A stretch of DNA of 35,646 bases from Acidimicrobiales bacterium (GTDB lineage: Bacteria > Actinomycetota > Acidimicrobiia > Acidimicrobiales > Acidimicrobilacustridaceae): the NCBI GenBank assembly GCA_025456085.1, contig JALOLF010000079.1, positions 1 through 35,646 on the forward strand, written 5' to 3'. Below the pieces are notes generated by a model. It did no database searches and had not been told where the DNA came from. It saw only the letters and a list, made by a program, of their open reading frames with translations. This document shows positions 1 through 9,092 of this stretch, one piece after another. The translations under genes were made by a program, and so were the position numbers. Positions within the stretch are counted from its first letter, which is position 1. Each line of letters opens with the position of its first letter.

Positions 1-1
1 G

Positions 2-115
2 CGGGCCGATGTGATCGTTGATTTCACCAACGTGCCTCAGGGCAGCTACGTGCTGGGGAACGTCGGTCCCGGCAGCCGGGCGATACCTGCGACTGGTTTT
101 CCTTTAAGCATTTGA
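2..115 (+). pseudogene. Multicopper-oxidase-like fragment at the window edge, probably chimeric sequence
   Basis: Read on the plus strand from base 2, the first 23 codons give RADVIVDFTNVPQGSYVLGN followed by VGP. This resembles the segment of bacterial multicopper oxidases where 'ERADVIVDF' precedes a 'GP' turn. The similarity stops near base 70; the frame then runs through unrelated codons to TGA at 113–115. The block is more AT-rich near its end than the surrounding DNA and directly abuts hemW at about base 131–137, where hemW loses its own homology. I read this as a few dozen bases of another gene joined to hemW, by misassembly at a contig end or by a real rearrangement. The call rests on recognising one short motif only. 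Confidence 0.4.
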
Positions 116-136
116 CGACGGCGCCCTGTCCCGGCC

Positions 137-912
137 GCACACCCGAACCCGACGTAGTCACCGCCCGCCCAGTACAGCTCGTTGTGGCGGCAGGTCCGCC
201 CCGGACGGGCCCAGTTCGAGATCTCGTACCACCGCAGGCCCGCGGCCGAGAGGACCTCGTCGGCCCGCACGTACTTGTCGGCCTGGTCGTCGTCGTCGGG
301 ATGCCGCGCCGCGTCGGCAGCGAGCGCCGTCCCCGGTTCCACCGTGAGGGCGTAGGCCGAGACGTGCGTCGGCTCCAGGGCCACCACCGCCTCGAGCGTG
401 TGCTCCCAGTCCTGCAGCGACTCCCCCACTCCGCCGTAGATGAGGTCGAGGTTGACATCGGCCACGCCCGCCTCACGGGCCAGGCCGACGGCCCGTTCGA
501 CGTTGGAGACGGTGTGCGTGCGACCGAGAGCCTCCAGCACGCGGGGGACCATCGACTGCACGCCCAGCGACAGCCTGGTGACCCCGGCCTCGACGTAGCA
601 CGCCAGCAGGTCGGCCTCGACGGTGTCGGGGTTGCACTCCACCGTGACCTCCGCACCCGGCTGCAGCGGGATGCAGGCCAACACCGCCGCGAGCTGGGCG
701 GCGGGCACCGACGAGGGGGTGCCACCGCCGACGAACACCGAGCTGGCGGGCGCGAGGCCCCCCGCGACGGCACGCTCCACCTCGGCGCGCAACGCCGCCA
801 GGTACGCCTCGACCAGGTGGGCCCGGTCGCTCCAGGTCGCGAAGGCGCAGTAGTCGCAACGACGGATGCAGAAGGGGATGTGCAGGTACACCCCGAACGG
901 CGGCGGGCTCAC
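137..912 (-). pseudogene. hemW: HemW-type radical SAM heme chaperone, 3' end lost
   Basis: HemW is a radical SAM protein of the coproporphyrinogen III oxidase-like family that inserts heme into respiratory proteins; it is not itself a decarboxylase. The N-terminus reads FGVYLHIPFCIRRCDYCAFA, with the CxxxCxxC iron–sulfur motif, followed by the GGGTPS motif, the ECNPDT segment and the LSLGVQS segment. Homology proceeds normally to the 'HNELYW..GDYVGFGCAA' region, where a His-Ser should follow, and then breaks. Only about 260 residues remain of the usual 380–400, and the HemW C-terminal domain is missing. The frame stays open into unrelated DNA to about base 46. I prefer GTG at 912; an in-frame GTG at 936 is also possible. 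A hemW gene near hrcA, dnaJ and lepA is a common bacterial arrangement, so the gene is genuine up to the break. Confidence 0.8.
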
Positions 913-993
913 GGCCCCATCCTGACCCACCAGCACCGCCGCCCGCGCGCGACCGGCGTCCGACGCCGCGATCGGGCCGTCGGACGGGGCCGA

Positions 994-1539
994 TCAGTTG
1001 GCGACGCTGAGCCCGAGGACGTCGAGGCGCTCGGGGGCACGGTCGACGGCCACGCCGAGGATGCACGCGATGGCGCGCATGTCGTCGCGGCGCACCGTGA
1101 GCATGCGCCCGTTGAAGTCCTGGCGCTGCACCTGGATCATCGTCAGGTAGCGGTTCAGCATCTCGGCTTCGGGGCCCTTGAGCTCCTCGAGGCGCCGCAG
1201 GTCGATGCGCACCGACGACGGCTCGACGGCGACGGCACCCCGCTGCTCCAGGCCGAACGCCGGACCGTCGTCGTTGGGCAGCAGCTGGTCGACCGGCACG
1301 TTGTAGAAGCGGGCGAGGCGCTGCAGCCTCGGTACCGAGATGGCCCGCTCCCCTCTTTCGTAGGCGCCCAGCACCGACGCCTTGAACTCCTGGCCCGACG
1401 CCGCCTCGACCTCCTGCAGCGACAGTCGCTTCTGCCGCCGGATCGCCCGCAGCCGTTCGCCGACCTTCTTGCCGTACCCGCTCGTCACGCCGATCTCGCC
1501 CTCGGCGGCGCCCGTCAGATCCACCACACTGTCGTTCAT
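994..1539 (-). CDS. bldD: BldD-like XRE-family regulator with c-di-GMP binding signature
   Basis: This 181-residue protein has a helix-turn-helix domain at about residues 25–85 (KKVGERLRAIRRQKRLSLQE, then GAYERGERAISVPRLQRLA), closely matching the BldD N-terminal DNA-binding domain. The C-terminal domain, residues about 108–178, carries R139-Q-D141 followed after eight residues by R150-R-D-D153. This is the RxD-X8-RxxD signature by which Streptomyces BldD binds a cyclic di-GMP tetramer and dimerises. BldD is a master regulator of development in Streptomyces; in a non-sporulating relative it would be a global second-messenger-controlled repressor. It stands alone between rsmE and hemW and has its own promoter and candidate BldD box about 85–120 bases upstream, suggesting autoregulation. 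ATG at 1539 is the obvious start. Family assignment is firm; its targets cannot be read from here. Confidence 0.85.
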   Translation of the reverse strand: MNDSVVDLTGAAEGEIGVTSGYGKKVGERLRAIRRQKRLSLQEVEAASGQEFKASVLGAYERGERAISVPRLQRLARFYNVPVDQLLPNDDGPAFGLEQRGAVAVEPSSVRIDLRRLEELKGPEAEMLNRYLTMIQVQRQDFNGRMLTVRRDDMRAIACILGVAVDRAPERLDVLGLSVAN

Positions 1540-1621
1540 GGCTCTTCCTGCTTCCTCTCGCTGCCCACCAGCGCGCCTTGTGCACGTCCCGCGATGAGAT
1601 CACTCAACGTGGTCGCTTTTC

Positions 1622-1636
1622 GTTACTCAGCGTAGT
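1622..1636 (-). promoter_or_regulatory. Candidate BldD box overlapping the -10 of the bldD-like gene
   Basis: On the minus strand the 15 bases read actACgCTGaGTaAc. The published Streptomyces BldD consensus is nTnACnC(A/T)GnGTnAn; seven of the eight constrained positions match, and only the outer T is a C. The site covers the predicted -10 element of the gene encoding the BldD-like protein, the position expected for autorepression. The match was found by eye, and one chance match in a GC-rich genome is possible. Confidence 0.5.
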
Positions 1637-1657
1637 CGTCTCGGCCGCAGATGGCAA
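1629..1657 (-). promoter_or_regulatory. Sigma-70-type promoter of the bldD-like gene
   Basis: The minus strand has TTGCCA (1652–1657) as a -35 element, a 17-base spacer and TACGCT (1629–1634) as a -10 element. Transcription would start near 1622, giving a leader of roughly 80 bases before the ATG at 1539. Spacing and both hexamers fit actinobacterial housekeeping promoters. Confidence 0.55.
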
Positions 1658-1713
1658 TGGCGCGCGCCGCCGTGATGCGCCCCGGGCTCCGGCGTCCCGA
1701 CCCTCCCACGCGC

Positions 1714-2451
1714 TCACGAGGCGGGGCGGACCCGGCCGTCGCGCAGTGCCGTGAGGAGCGCCCCGACGGCGATCGCCGCCGTCTCCACCCGCAGCACAGC
1801 CGCACCCAGCCCCACCGTGGGCGCACCATCGGCGAGCTCCCCCGGCGACCAGCCACCCTCGGGGCCGACCAGCACCGTCGGGTGGGCGAGATCGAGCAGG
1901 CCGCCACCGGGCGCGGCGAGCGCCACGTCGGGCAGGCGGTCGGCCTCGCCCACCGCCATCAGCGCCGTGACCTCCGGGAGGTGCAGGCGACGGCTCTGCA
2001 TGGCGGCCTCGTGCGCCACCCGGCGGAGCCGCTCGACGTTGCGTCCGGCCCGATCCGACCCCCACCGCACGACGCTGCGCTCGGCGTGCAGGGGCACGAT
2101 CCGGTCGATGCCCAGCTCCGTCAGCTTCTGCACGATCCACTCCGGCCGATCGCCCTTGGGCACGCAGAAGCCGACCGTCAGCGTGGGGGCCGCGGCCGCC
2201 TGGTGGAGCACCGGACCGACCACCTCCAGACCCGGCTCCCGCCACCGACACCAACGCCAGGAGCCCCGGCCGTCGCACGCGCTCACCGGCTCGCCGTCGT
2301 GCAGGCGCAGGACGCGGCCGAGGTGGTGCGCGTCTTCCGCGGCCAACGAGGGCGACGCCAGGTCCTCCACGAAGACGTGGGCCGAGCCGGCGGCCAGCGT
2401 GGTCGGCAGCGGCCGCTCGGGGCGCGGTCCTCGTCCGCCGGCCGCGGCCAC
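1714..2451 (-). CDS. rsmE: 16S rRNA m3U1498 methyltransferase RsmE
   Basis: RsmE is a SPOUT-class, SAM-dependent methyltransferase that adds the N3-methyl group to U1498 of 16S rRNA at the decoding region of the 30S subunit. The 245-residue product has the family's key blocks: KLTELGIDRIVPLHAERSVV, HEAAMQSRRLHLPEV, the trefoil-knot loop VLVGPEGGWSPGEL and VLRVETAAIAVGALL near the C-terminus. The N-terminal PUA-like part is present but the first 15 or so residues are Arg/Pro-rich, so the true start may lie slightly downstream of GTG 2451. It begins five bases after the dnaJ stop and is the last gene of the hrcA–dnaJ–rsmE run, a common actinobacterial order. It is therefore probably co-transcribed with the heat-shock genes under CIRCE control. 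Confidence 0.92.
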   Translation of the reverse strand: MAAAGGRGPRPERPLPTTLAAGSAHVFVEDLASPSLAAEDAHHLGRVLRLHDGEPVSACDGRGSWRWCRWREPGLEVVGPVLHQAAAAPTLTVGFCVPKGDRPEWIVQKLTELGIDRIVPLHAERSVVRWGSDRAGRNVERLRRVAHEAAMQSRRLHLPEVTALMAVGEADRLPDVALAAPGGGLLDLAHPTVLVGPEGGWSPGELADGAPTVGLGAAVLRVETAAIAVGALLTALRDGRVRPAS

Positions 2452-2456
2452 GGGTC

Positions 2457-3569
2457 CTACTTGAAGGCCGAGCGGAGCCGCGAGAAGAACCCCTCCTGCG
2501 GCTCGGACACGATCTCGCCCCGCAACGAGGCGAGCTGGCGCAGCAGATCCTCCTCCTCGTCGGTCAGCTCGGTCGGCGTGACCACGACGACCACGACGAC
2601 CAGATCGCCGCGCCGCTTCGTGCCGACCTGGGGCACCCCCATGCCGCGCAGGCGCAGCAGGTCGCCGTGCTGGGTGCCCCGGTCCACCGTGACGTGCTGG
2701 GGACCGTCGAAGGTCTCGAGGTCGAACTCGGTGCCCAGTGCCGCCTGGAACGGCGAGATGTGCAGCTCGTGGACGAGGTCGTTGCCGTGGCGCTCGAAGC
2801 GGTCGTCGCGCAGCACGCGGACGTGGACGTACAGGTCGCCGGGCTGGCCGCCGCGGGGACCGATCGCGCCCCGGCCGGCCAGGCGCAGGGTCTGGCCGTC
2901 GTCGATGCCCGCCGGGATGTCGACGGTGTAGGTCTTGTCCTCCACCCGTCGGCCCTCACCGCGGCACGAGGGACAGGGGGTGTCGATGATCGAGCCCAGG
3001 GTGTTGCAGCGGGGGCAGGGCCCGGCGCTCACCATCTGCCCGAGGATCGACTGTCGCACCCGACGCACCTGGCCGGTGCCGCCGCAGTCGGGACACGGGG
3101 ACGGGTACGTGCCGGGCGCGGCACCGGAGGCTCCGCAGTCGACGCAGGCGACGGCGGTGCGCACCGTGACCGGCGCCTGGGTGCCGGTGATGGTGTCGCC
3201 CAGCTCGAGCTCGACGGTCGACTCCAGGTCGCTGCCCCGGGGCGGCCCGGCCGGTCGGCTGCGGCCACCGCCGAAGTCGACACCACCCCCGAAGAAGGCG
3301 TCGAAGATGTCCCCGAGACCCCCGAACCCGGGACCGAAGCCCGGGCCCTGGTCCTCGTCGGTGCCGAGGACGTCGTAGCGCCGGCGCCGCTCCGGGTCCG
3401 ACAGGACCTCGTAGGCCCGGGCCACCTCCTTGAAGCGGCTCTCGGCGGCGGGGTCGTCGGGGTTCGCGTCGGGGTGCAGCTCGCGGGCCAGGCGGCGGTA
3501 GGCCCGCTTGATCTCGTCGGGCGTGGCCTGCCGGTCGACACCCAGCGTCTGGTAGTGGTCGCTCGCCAT
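2457..3569 (-). CDS. dnaJ: Chaperone protein DnaJ (Hsp40)
   Basis: This J-domain co-chaperone stimulates DnaK ATPase and holds unfolded clients in the cytoplasm. The 370-residue protein has the J domain at residues 1–70 with H32-P33-D34, a Gly/Phe-rich linker (about 72–105), and four zinc-binding motifs: CVDCGASG, CPDCGGTG, CPRCNTLG and CPSCRGEG. Two C-terminal beta-sandwich client-binding domains follow. It is thus a full type I DnaJ rather than a CbpA-like protein. In the third zinc motif the usual central glycine is replaced (CPRCNTLG), a tolerated variation. The gene starts at ATG 3569, two bases past the hrcA stop, so it is translationally close-coupled to hrcA and shares its CIRCE-controlled promoter. 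No grpE or dnaK lies beside it; they are presumably elsewhere. Confidence 0.96.
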   Translation of the reverse strand: MASDHYQTLGVDRQATPDEIKRAYRRLARELHPDANPDDPAAESRFKEVARAYEVLSDPERRRRYDVLGTDEDQGPGFGPGFGGLGDIFDAFFGGGVDFGGGRSRPAGPPRGSDLESTVELELGDTITGTQAPVTVRTAVACVDCGASGAAPGTYPSPCPDCGGTGQVRRVRQSILGQMVSAGPCPRCNTLGSIIDTPCPSCRGEGRRVEDKTYTVDIPAGIDDGQTLRLAGRGAIGPRGGQPGDLYVHVRVLRDDRFERHGNDLVHELHISPFQAALGTEFDLETFDGPQHVTVDRGTQHGDLLRLRGMGVPQVGTKRRGDLVVVVVVVTPTELTDEEEDLLRQLASLRGEIVSEPQEGFFSRLRSAFK

Positions 3570-3571
3570 GC

Positions 3572-4582
3572 TCAGCGTTCCTGGTGACCTTCGCTCAGTC
3601 GGTTGCTCAACCGCCGGCTCACGACGGCCACCGCAGCCAGGGCCTGGGGGTAGTTCATGCGGGTCGGGCCGAGGACCCCGATGGTACCGGCGTTCTCACC
3701 GTCCACCGTGTACGGGGCCACCACCACCGAGCAGTCGGCCAGGGGTTCGATGCCCGTCTCGGTGCCGATGGCCACGTTGAGACCCCGCCCCAGCACGTCG
3801 TCGAGCAGGCTCACCACCACGTAGTGGTGCTCGAGGATGCGCAGGATCTCGGCCACCGTGCCCACGGCGTCGAAGGCCGAGGCCATCTCCGAGGTGCCAC
3901 CGATGAAGACCCGGTCCTGCTCGGGGCGCTCCCCGCCCCGCAACGTCTCCAGGGCGGCGGCCAGCACCGCGTCCATCGGCTCGTCGTCGTCGGGCAGGTC
4001 GCGCAGCTCGGCCACGGGGTGCCCGACGGCCAGGCCGGCCAGCCGCACGCCCGCCGCCGACAACCGCAGGTCGTCGACGTCCTCGTCGAACTCCAGCGTG
4101 TGCTTGTCGACGGCGCCGTTGGACAGCACCACCACCACCAGCGCCACCCGGGCGCTGAGCCCGACGAGCTGCACGGACCGCACCACGGCGGTCTCCTTCT
4201 CGGGCCCGACGACGACGGCGGCGTAGTGGGTCAGGTGGGTGAGGAGCCGACTGGTGTCCGACAGCATCGTCTCCAGGCCGCCGTGGGCGCTGGCGAAGAA
4301 GCTGCGGACCTGGTCGGCGTCCACGCTGCGCAGCTCCGAGGGTCGACCCAGGGCGTCGACGAAGAACCGGTAGCCCTTCTCCGTGGGCACCCGGCCGGCG
4401 CTGGTGTGGGGCTGGTGGAGGTAGCCCTCCTGCTCGAGCACCGCCATGTCGTTGCGCACCGTCGCCGCCGACACGTTGATGCCCGGCGCCGCGGCCACGT
4501 GGCCCGAGCCGACCGGCTGGGCGGTCTCGATGTACTCCTCGACCACGGCTCGCAGGACCTTGGCCTTCCGTTCGTCGAGCAT
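3572..4582 (-). CDS. hrcA: Heat-inducible transcription repressor HrcA
   Basis: HrcA is the dimeric repressor that binds CIRCE operators upstream of class I heat-shock genes and needs GroEL to fold. The 336-residue product starts MLDERKAKVLRAVVEEYIET, with a winged-helix domain in the first 85 residues (VSAATVRNDMAVLEQEGYL is the recognition region) and a GAF-like core. The C-terminal block GVLGPTRMNYPQALAAVAVV is typical of HrcA. I chose ATG 4582 because the homology begins there; an upstream extension to 4744 would cross the CIRCE element and is not credible. A perfect CIRCE lies 76–102 bases upstream, so the gene should be autoregulated. It leads the hrcA–dnaJ–rsmE operon. Confidence 0.95.
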   Translation of the reverse strand: MLDERKAKVLRAVVEEYIETAQPVGSGHVAAAPGINVSAATVRNDMAVLEQEGYLHQPHTSAGRVPTEKGYRFFVDALGRPSELRSVDADQVRSFFASAHGGLETMLSDTSRLLTHLTHYAAVVVGPEKETAVVRSVQLVGLSARVALVVVVLSNGAVDKHTLEFDEDVDDLRLSAAGVRLAGLAVGHPVAELRDLPDDDEPMDAVLAAALETLRGGERPEQDRVFIGGTSEMASAFDAVGTVAEILRILEHHYVVVSLLDDVLGRGLNVAIGTETGIEPLADCSVVVAPYTVDGENAGTIGVLGPTRMNYPQALAAVAVVSRRLSNRLSEGHQER

Positions 4583-4657
4583 GGCGTCGTCCCTGGTGGC
4601 GTCGGCGTCCCGCCGGGAGTTGCGATCTCCCGAAGGGTGGGTGGGTCGATGGGTGCG

Positions 4658-4684
4658 TTGGCACTCGATGATACCGAGTGCCAA
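4658..4684 (-). promoter_or_regulatory. CIRCE operator of the hrcA–dnaJ operon
   Basis: The sequence is TTGGCACTC, nine bases, then GAGTGCCAA: a perfect 9-bp inverted repeat with the 9-bp spacer of the classical CIRCE element (consensus TTAGCACTC-N9-GAGTGCTAA). It differs by one symmetric change per arm. The spacer carries TATCAT on the minus strand (4668–4673), which fits an actinobacterial -10 box, so bound HrcA would occlude the promoter. It sits between the lepA stop and the hrcA start. Confidence 0.95.
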
Positions 4685-4710
4685 CCGGGCGGGACCGCAC
4701 CGGGCCGTTG

Positions 4711-4737
4711 GCGGCGGGCACCGACGCGGCCCGCCGC
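4711..4737 (-). terminator. Hairpin after lepA
   Basis: GCGGCGGGC (4711–4719) and GCCCGCCGC (4729–4737) form a perfect 9-bp stem with a 9-base loop, starting four bases after the lepA stop codon. There is no T-tract, as is common in high-GC actinobacteria. It would separate lepA transcription from the CIRCE-controlled hrcA promoter immediately downstream. Confidence 0.6.
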
Positions 4738-4740
4738 GGG

Positions 4741-6525
<1,785 letters not shown>

Positions 6526-6667
6526 ACGGCACTCGTTCGGGAGGAGTCGGGCCACGCCGAGGCCGCGGGGCTTCCCGGCGGGCGTGCAGCCCGCCAGCCT
6601 AGCGGTCGAGGGGAGCCGCTCCGGGCCCGCCGCTGCGGCCGATTCCCCCGACGGGGTCGGTTCCCGC

Positions 6668-6673
6668 TATCCT
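6668..6673 (+). promoter_or_regulatory. Possible -10 element for rpsT
   Basis: TATCCT fits the TAnnnT pattern and lies 73 bases before the rpsT start codon, inside the lepA–rpsT divergent gap. No convincing -35 is visible at the proper spacing, so this is a weak call. Confidence 0.3.
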
Positions 6674-6746
6674 GCAGGGTCCGTTGTGCCCGGTCCGCTC
6701 CGTGGCACCCCACGTCGCAACGCCCCATCGACAGCACAGGTACCCC

Positions 6747-7016
6747 GTGGCAAACATCAAGAGCCAGATCAAGCGCAACCGACAGAACGAGGTCGCCCGC
6801 CAGCGCAACAAGGCGGTGCGGTCGGAGTTGCGGACCCGCGAGAAGTCGGCGGTGAAGGCCGCGGAGTCGGGCGCCGACGACGTCGAGGAGCTCACCCGTG
6901 CCGCGGTGAAGCGCATCGACACCGCCGCCTCGAAGGGCGTGATCCACAAGAACACCGCCGCCCGGCACAAGTCGCGCCTCATGAAGCGGGTCAACAAGGC
7001 TGCAGCCGGGTCCTGA
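6747..7016 (+). CDS. rpsT: 30S ribosomal protein S20
   Basis: S20 binds the 5' domain of 16S rRNA early in 30S assembly. The 89-residue product starts at GTG 6747 with [20 protein letters not shown] and ends [20 protein letters not shown], both hallmark S20 blocks; it is all helical and strongly basic. The frame continues upstream, but the family begins exactly at this ANIKSQ segment, so the longer form was rejected. Single-gene unit divergent from lepA and convergent with holA; a hairpin follows the stop codon. Confidence 0.97.
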   Translation: MANIKSQIKRNRQNEVARQRNKAVRSELRTREKSAVKAAESGADDVEELTRAAVKRIDTAASKGVIHKNTAARHKSRLMKRVNKAAAGS

Positions 7017-7026
7017 ACCGGCCGAC

Positions 7027-7052
7027 GCCCGGACCGCCTCCGGGGTCCGGGC
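7027..7052. terminator. Hairpin between rpsT and holA
   Basis: GCCCGGACC (7027–7035) and GGTCCGGGC (7044–7052) are perfect 9-base inverted repeats with an 8-base loop, ten bases past the rpsT stop. The two neighbouring genes converge here, so it could end transcripts from both sides. There is no T-tract on either side. Confidence 0.6.
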
Positions 7053-7124
7053 CACCGCAGCCCCCGACCGTCGACTCCGAGATCCGATCCCGTGGCCCCG
7101 GCCGCGGGATCGTCGCGTCCGGCC

Positions 7125-8204
7125 TCAGCGCGCCGCGCCGACGCGGCGTCGACCCGGCCCGCGGCTCGCCAACCGGGCCACGAGCACCTCCACGACCAGC
7201 TCCGGTGGCCACGCCCGGGCGCCGCGCAGATCCAGATCGGCGCGTGCCAGCAGGGCCGTGAACTCGCGCAGCCGGTCCGAGCCGAGACGACGGCTCATGT
7301 CGAGCGCCTTGCGGGCCGGGTAGGTGGAGCCCTTCAGGCCCAGCAGCTCCGCCGCGGACCGCTCGTCTGCCGCGCCGGAGCCGTCGAGGGCCAGCATGCG
7401 CCCGTAGTGGTTGTGCAGCAGCGCCATCACCTGCAGCGGATGCATGTCACCGGCGCTCAGCATGCGGTGCAGGCTGTCGACCGCACGTGACACGTCCCCG
7501 GCGTCGATGGCGTCGGTGAGATCCCACGGCTTGACCGAGCCCTCCTCCCCCAGGTACGGCTCGACGTCGGCCGCCCCCAGCCGGGCACCGGCGCCGTAGA
7601 CGCCCTCCAGGGTGGGCAGCAGTCCCACCACCAGGGAGGCGTCCTCGCCGATACGACCCAGCACGAGCGCCTTGGCCTCGGCGTCGAGTCGCAGGCCCGA
7701 GGTGGCGAGCTGCTCGTCGAGCCACTTGCCGAGCTCCTTGCCCGACCCGGCGTCGGTGGAGCGCACCACACCGCCGACCGTGGCCACGGCGTCGAGGACG
7801 GACTTGGGTGGGCGACCCGACCGGGCGTTGGGGCGCGGGTCCTTGTCCCACACGAGCACCAGCCGGGTCGTGGAGAGCGGGTCGGCCAGATAGGCGACCA
7901 GCGACGTGACCTGGTCGGCCCTGGTGAAGCCCCCGAGCTGGCGGCCCACCACGATCCGGTGCTCGGTCAGGAACGGTGGGGTCTGGGCCGCATCCACGAG
8001 GCGACCCAGCTCGAGCTCGCCGTCGTCGTTCGTCAGACGGGCCGCGTCCCACTCGTCGACGACCAGGGAGCGGTCGCCGTCACCGAGGAGCTCGTGCACC
8101 ACACCCACCACGGCGTCTTCCACCAGCACCGCGTCGCTGCCCGTCAGCAGCACCACCGGCGCCGAGGCGAGCTGGTCGGGGTGGGCCGTGGCCTTGGCGG
8201 CCAC
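7125..8204 (-). CDS. holA: DNA polymerase III, delta subunit
   Basis: The delta subunit is part of the clamp loader that opens the beta clamp onto primed DNA. The 359-residue product shows the family layout: an N-terminal Rossmann-like domain (PVVLLTGSDAVLVEDAVVGV) and the segment RIVVGRQLGGF. Next come LVLVWDKDPRPNAR, the lid-like region DASLVVGLLPTLEGV, and the C-terminal collar domain with the MALLHNHYGRMLALDG and YPARKALDMSRRL segments. It starts at GTG 8204, three bases after the stop of the folP2-like gene, so it is likely co-transcribed with comEA–comEC–folP. The comEC–holA–rpsT order is widespread in bacteria; here rpsT is on the opposite strand. Confidence 0.92.
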   Translation of the reverse strand: MAAKATAHPDQLASAPVVLLTGSDAVLVEDAVVGVVHELLGDGDRSLVVDEWDAARLTNDDGELELGRLVDAAQTPPFLTEHRIVVGRQLGGFTRADQVTSLVAYLADPLSTTRLVLVWDKDPRPNARSGRPPKSVLDAVATVGGVVRSTDAGSGKELGKWLDEQLATSGLRLDAEAKALVLGRIGEDASLVVGLLPTLEGVYGAGARLGAADVEPYLGEEGSVKPWDLTDAIDAGDVSRAVDSLHRMLSAGDMHPLQVMALLHNHYGRMLALDGSGAADERSAAELLGLKGSTYPARKALDMSRRLGSDRLREFTALLARADLDLRGARAWPPELVVEVLVARLASRGPGRRRVGAAR

Positions 8205-8207
8205 CGC

Positions 8208-9092
8208 TCAGTCGGCTCCGAGGATGGCGGCCACGGTGTCGGCGACGCGGCGGGCGCCACGCACGTCGTGGGCCCGCAGCACCCGGCAGCCGAGCAGGAC
8301 ACCCAACGCGTGGGCGGCGAGGGTGCCGTTGCGGGAGCGATCGACGTCGACGTCGAGCAGCTTCCACAGGAAGCGCTTGTTGGAGGCGGACAGGAACACG
8401 GGGTAGCCCAGCTCCACGAGGCGGTCCGAGGCCCGCAGCAGCTCGAGGGACTGCGGCTCGGACTTGCCGAGGTCGAGTCCGGCGTCGACCATGATCCGCT
8501 CCGGCGGGATGCCGGCCTGCTCGGCCTGCGCCGCCCGCTGGGCCAGGAAGGACGTCACGGCGGCGACCACGCCCTCGTCGTAGCGCGGGTCGGGGTCGGG
8601 GACTCGGGGACCGAGGCGGATGTGGGTGGCGACCACCGACGCGCCGGCGGCCGCGCACACCGGCAGGTAGTCCGGATCGGCGAAGCCGCTGATGTCGTTG
8701 CCCACGACCGCGCCGGCGGCGAAGCAGGCCGAGGCCACCGAGGCCCGCCACGTGTCGACCGACAGAGGCACGTCGAAGCGGGCCCGCAGCGCCTCGACCG
8801 CGGGCACCACCCGCGTCAGCTCCTCGTCCTCGGTCACCTCCTCGCCCGGTCCGGCCTTCACCCCACCCACGTCGAGGAAGTCGGCCCCGTCGAGAACCAG
8901 CTGCTCGGCCTTGCGCAGGAAGTCGTCGAACGCGAAGTAGGAACCCCGGTCGTAGAACGAGTCGGGGGTGCGGTTCAGGATGCCCATGACGACCGCCCGC
9001 CGGGCGATGTCGAAGCGCCGCGACCCCAGCTCGAGGGTCGTCGCGGCCGGTGTGGCCGGTCGGTACGGCGGCGGGATCGACGGGCGGGTCAC
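8208..9092 (-). CDS. folP2: FolP2-type dihydropteroate synthase homologue
   Basis: The 294-residue protein has the TIM-barrel pterin-binding fold of dihydropteroate synthase, but with the signature of the actinobacterial FolP2 group rather than of classical DHPS. The first motif reads GILNRTPDSFYDRG (residues 38–50, where DHPS has 'NVTPDSFSDGG'). The second reads DVGGVKAGPGE (about 74–84, where DHPS has 'ESTRPG'). The late sulfa/pABA loop is SASNKRFLWKL instead of a 'SRKSFIG'-like block. Mycobacterial FolP2 proteins with these same features have been reported not to act as DHPS, so folate synthesis should not be inferred from this gene alone. Its GTG start (9090–9092) overlaps a TGA in another frame that I take as the true comEC end. 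It is probably co-transcribed with comEC and holA. Confidence 0.85.
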   Translation of the reverse strand: MTRPSIPPPYRPATPAATTLELGSRRFDIARRAVVMGILNRTPDSFYDRGSYFAFDDFLRKAEQLVLDGADFLDVGGVKAGPGEEVTEDEELTRVVPAVEALRARFDVPLSVDTWRASVASACFAAGAVVGNDISGFADPDYLPVCAAAGASVVATHIRLGPRVPDPDPRYDEGVVAAVTSFLAQRAAQAEQAGIPPERIMVDAGLDLGKSEPQSLELLRASDRLVELGYPVFLSASNKRFLWKLLDVDVDRSRNGTLAAHALGVLLGCRVLRAHDVRGARRVADTVAAILGAD

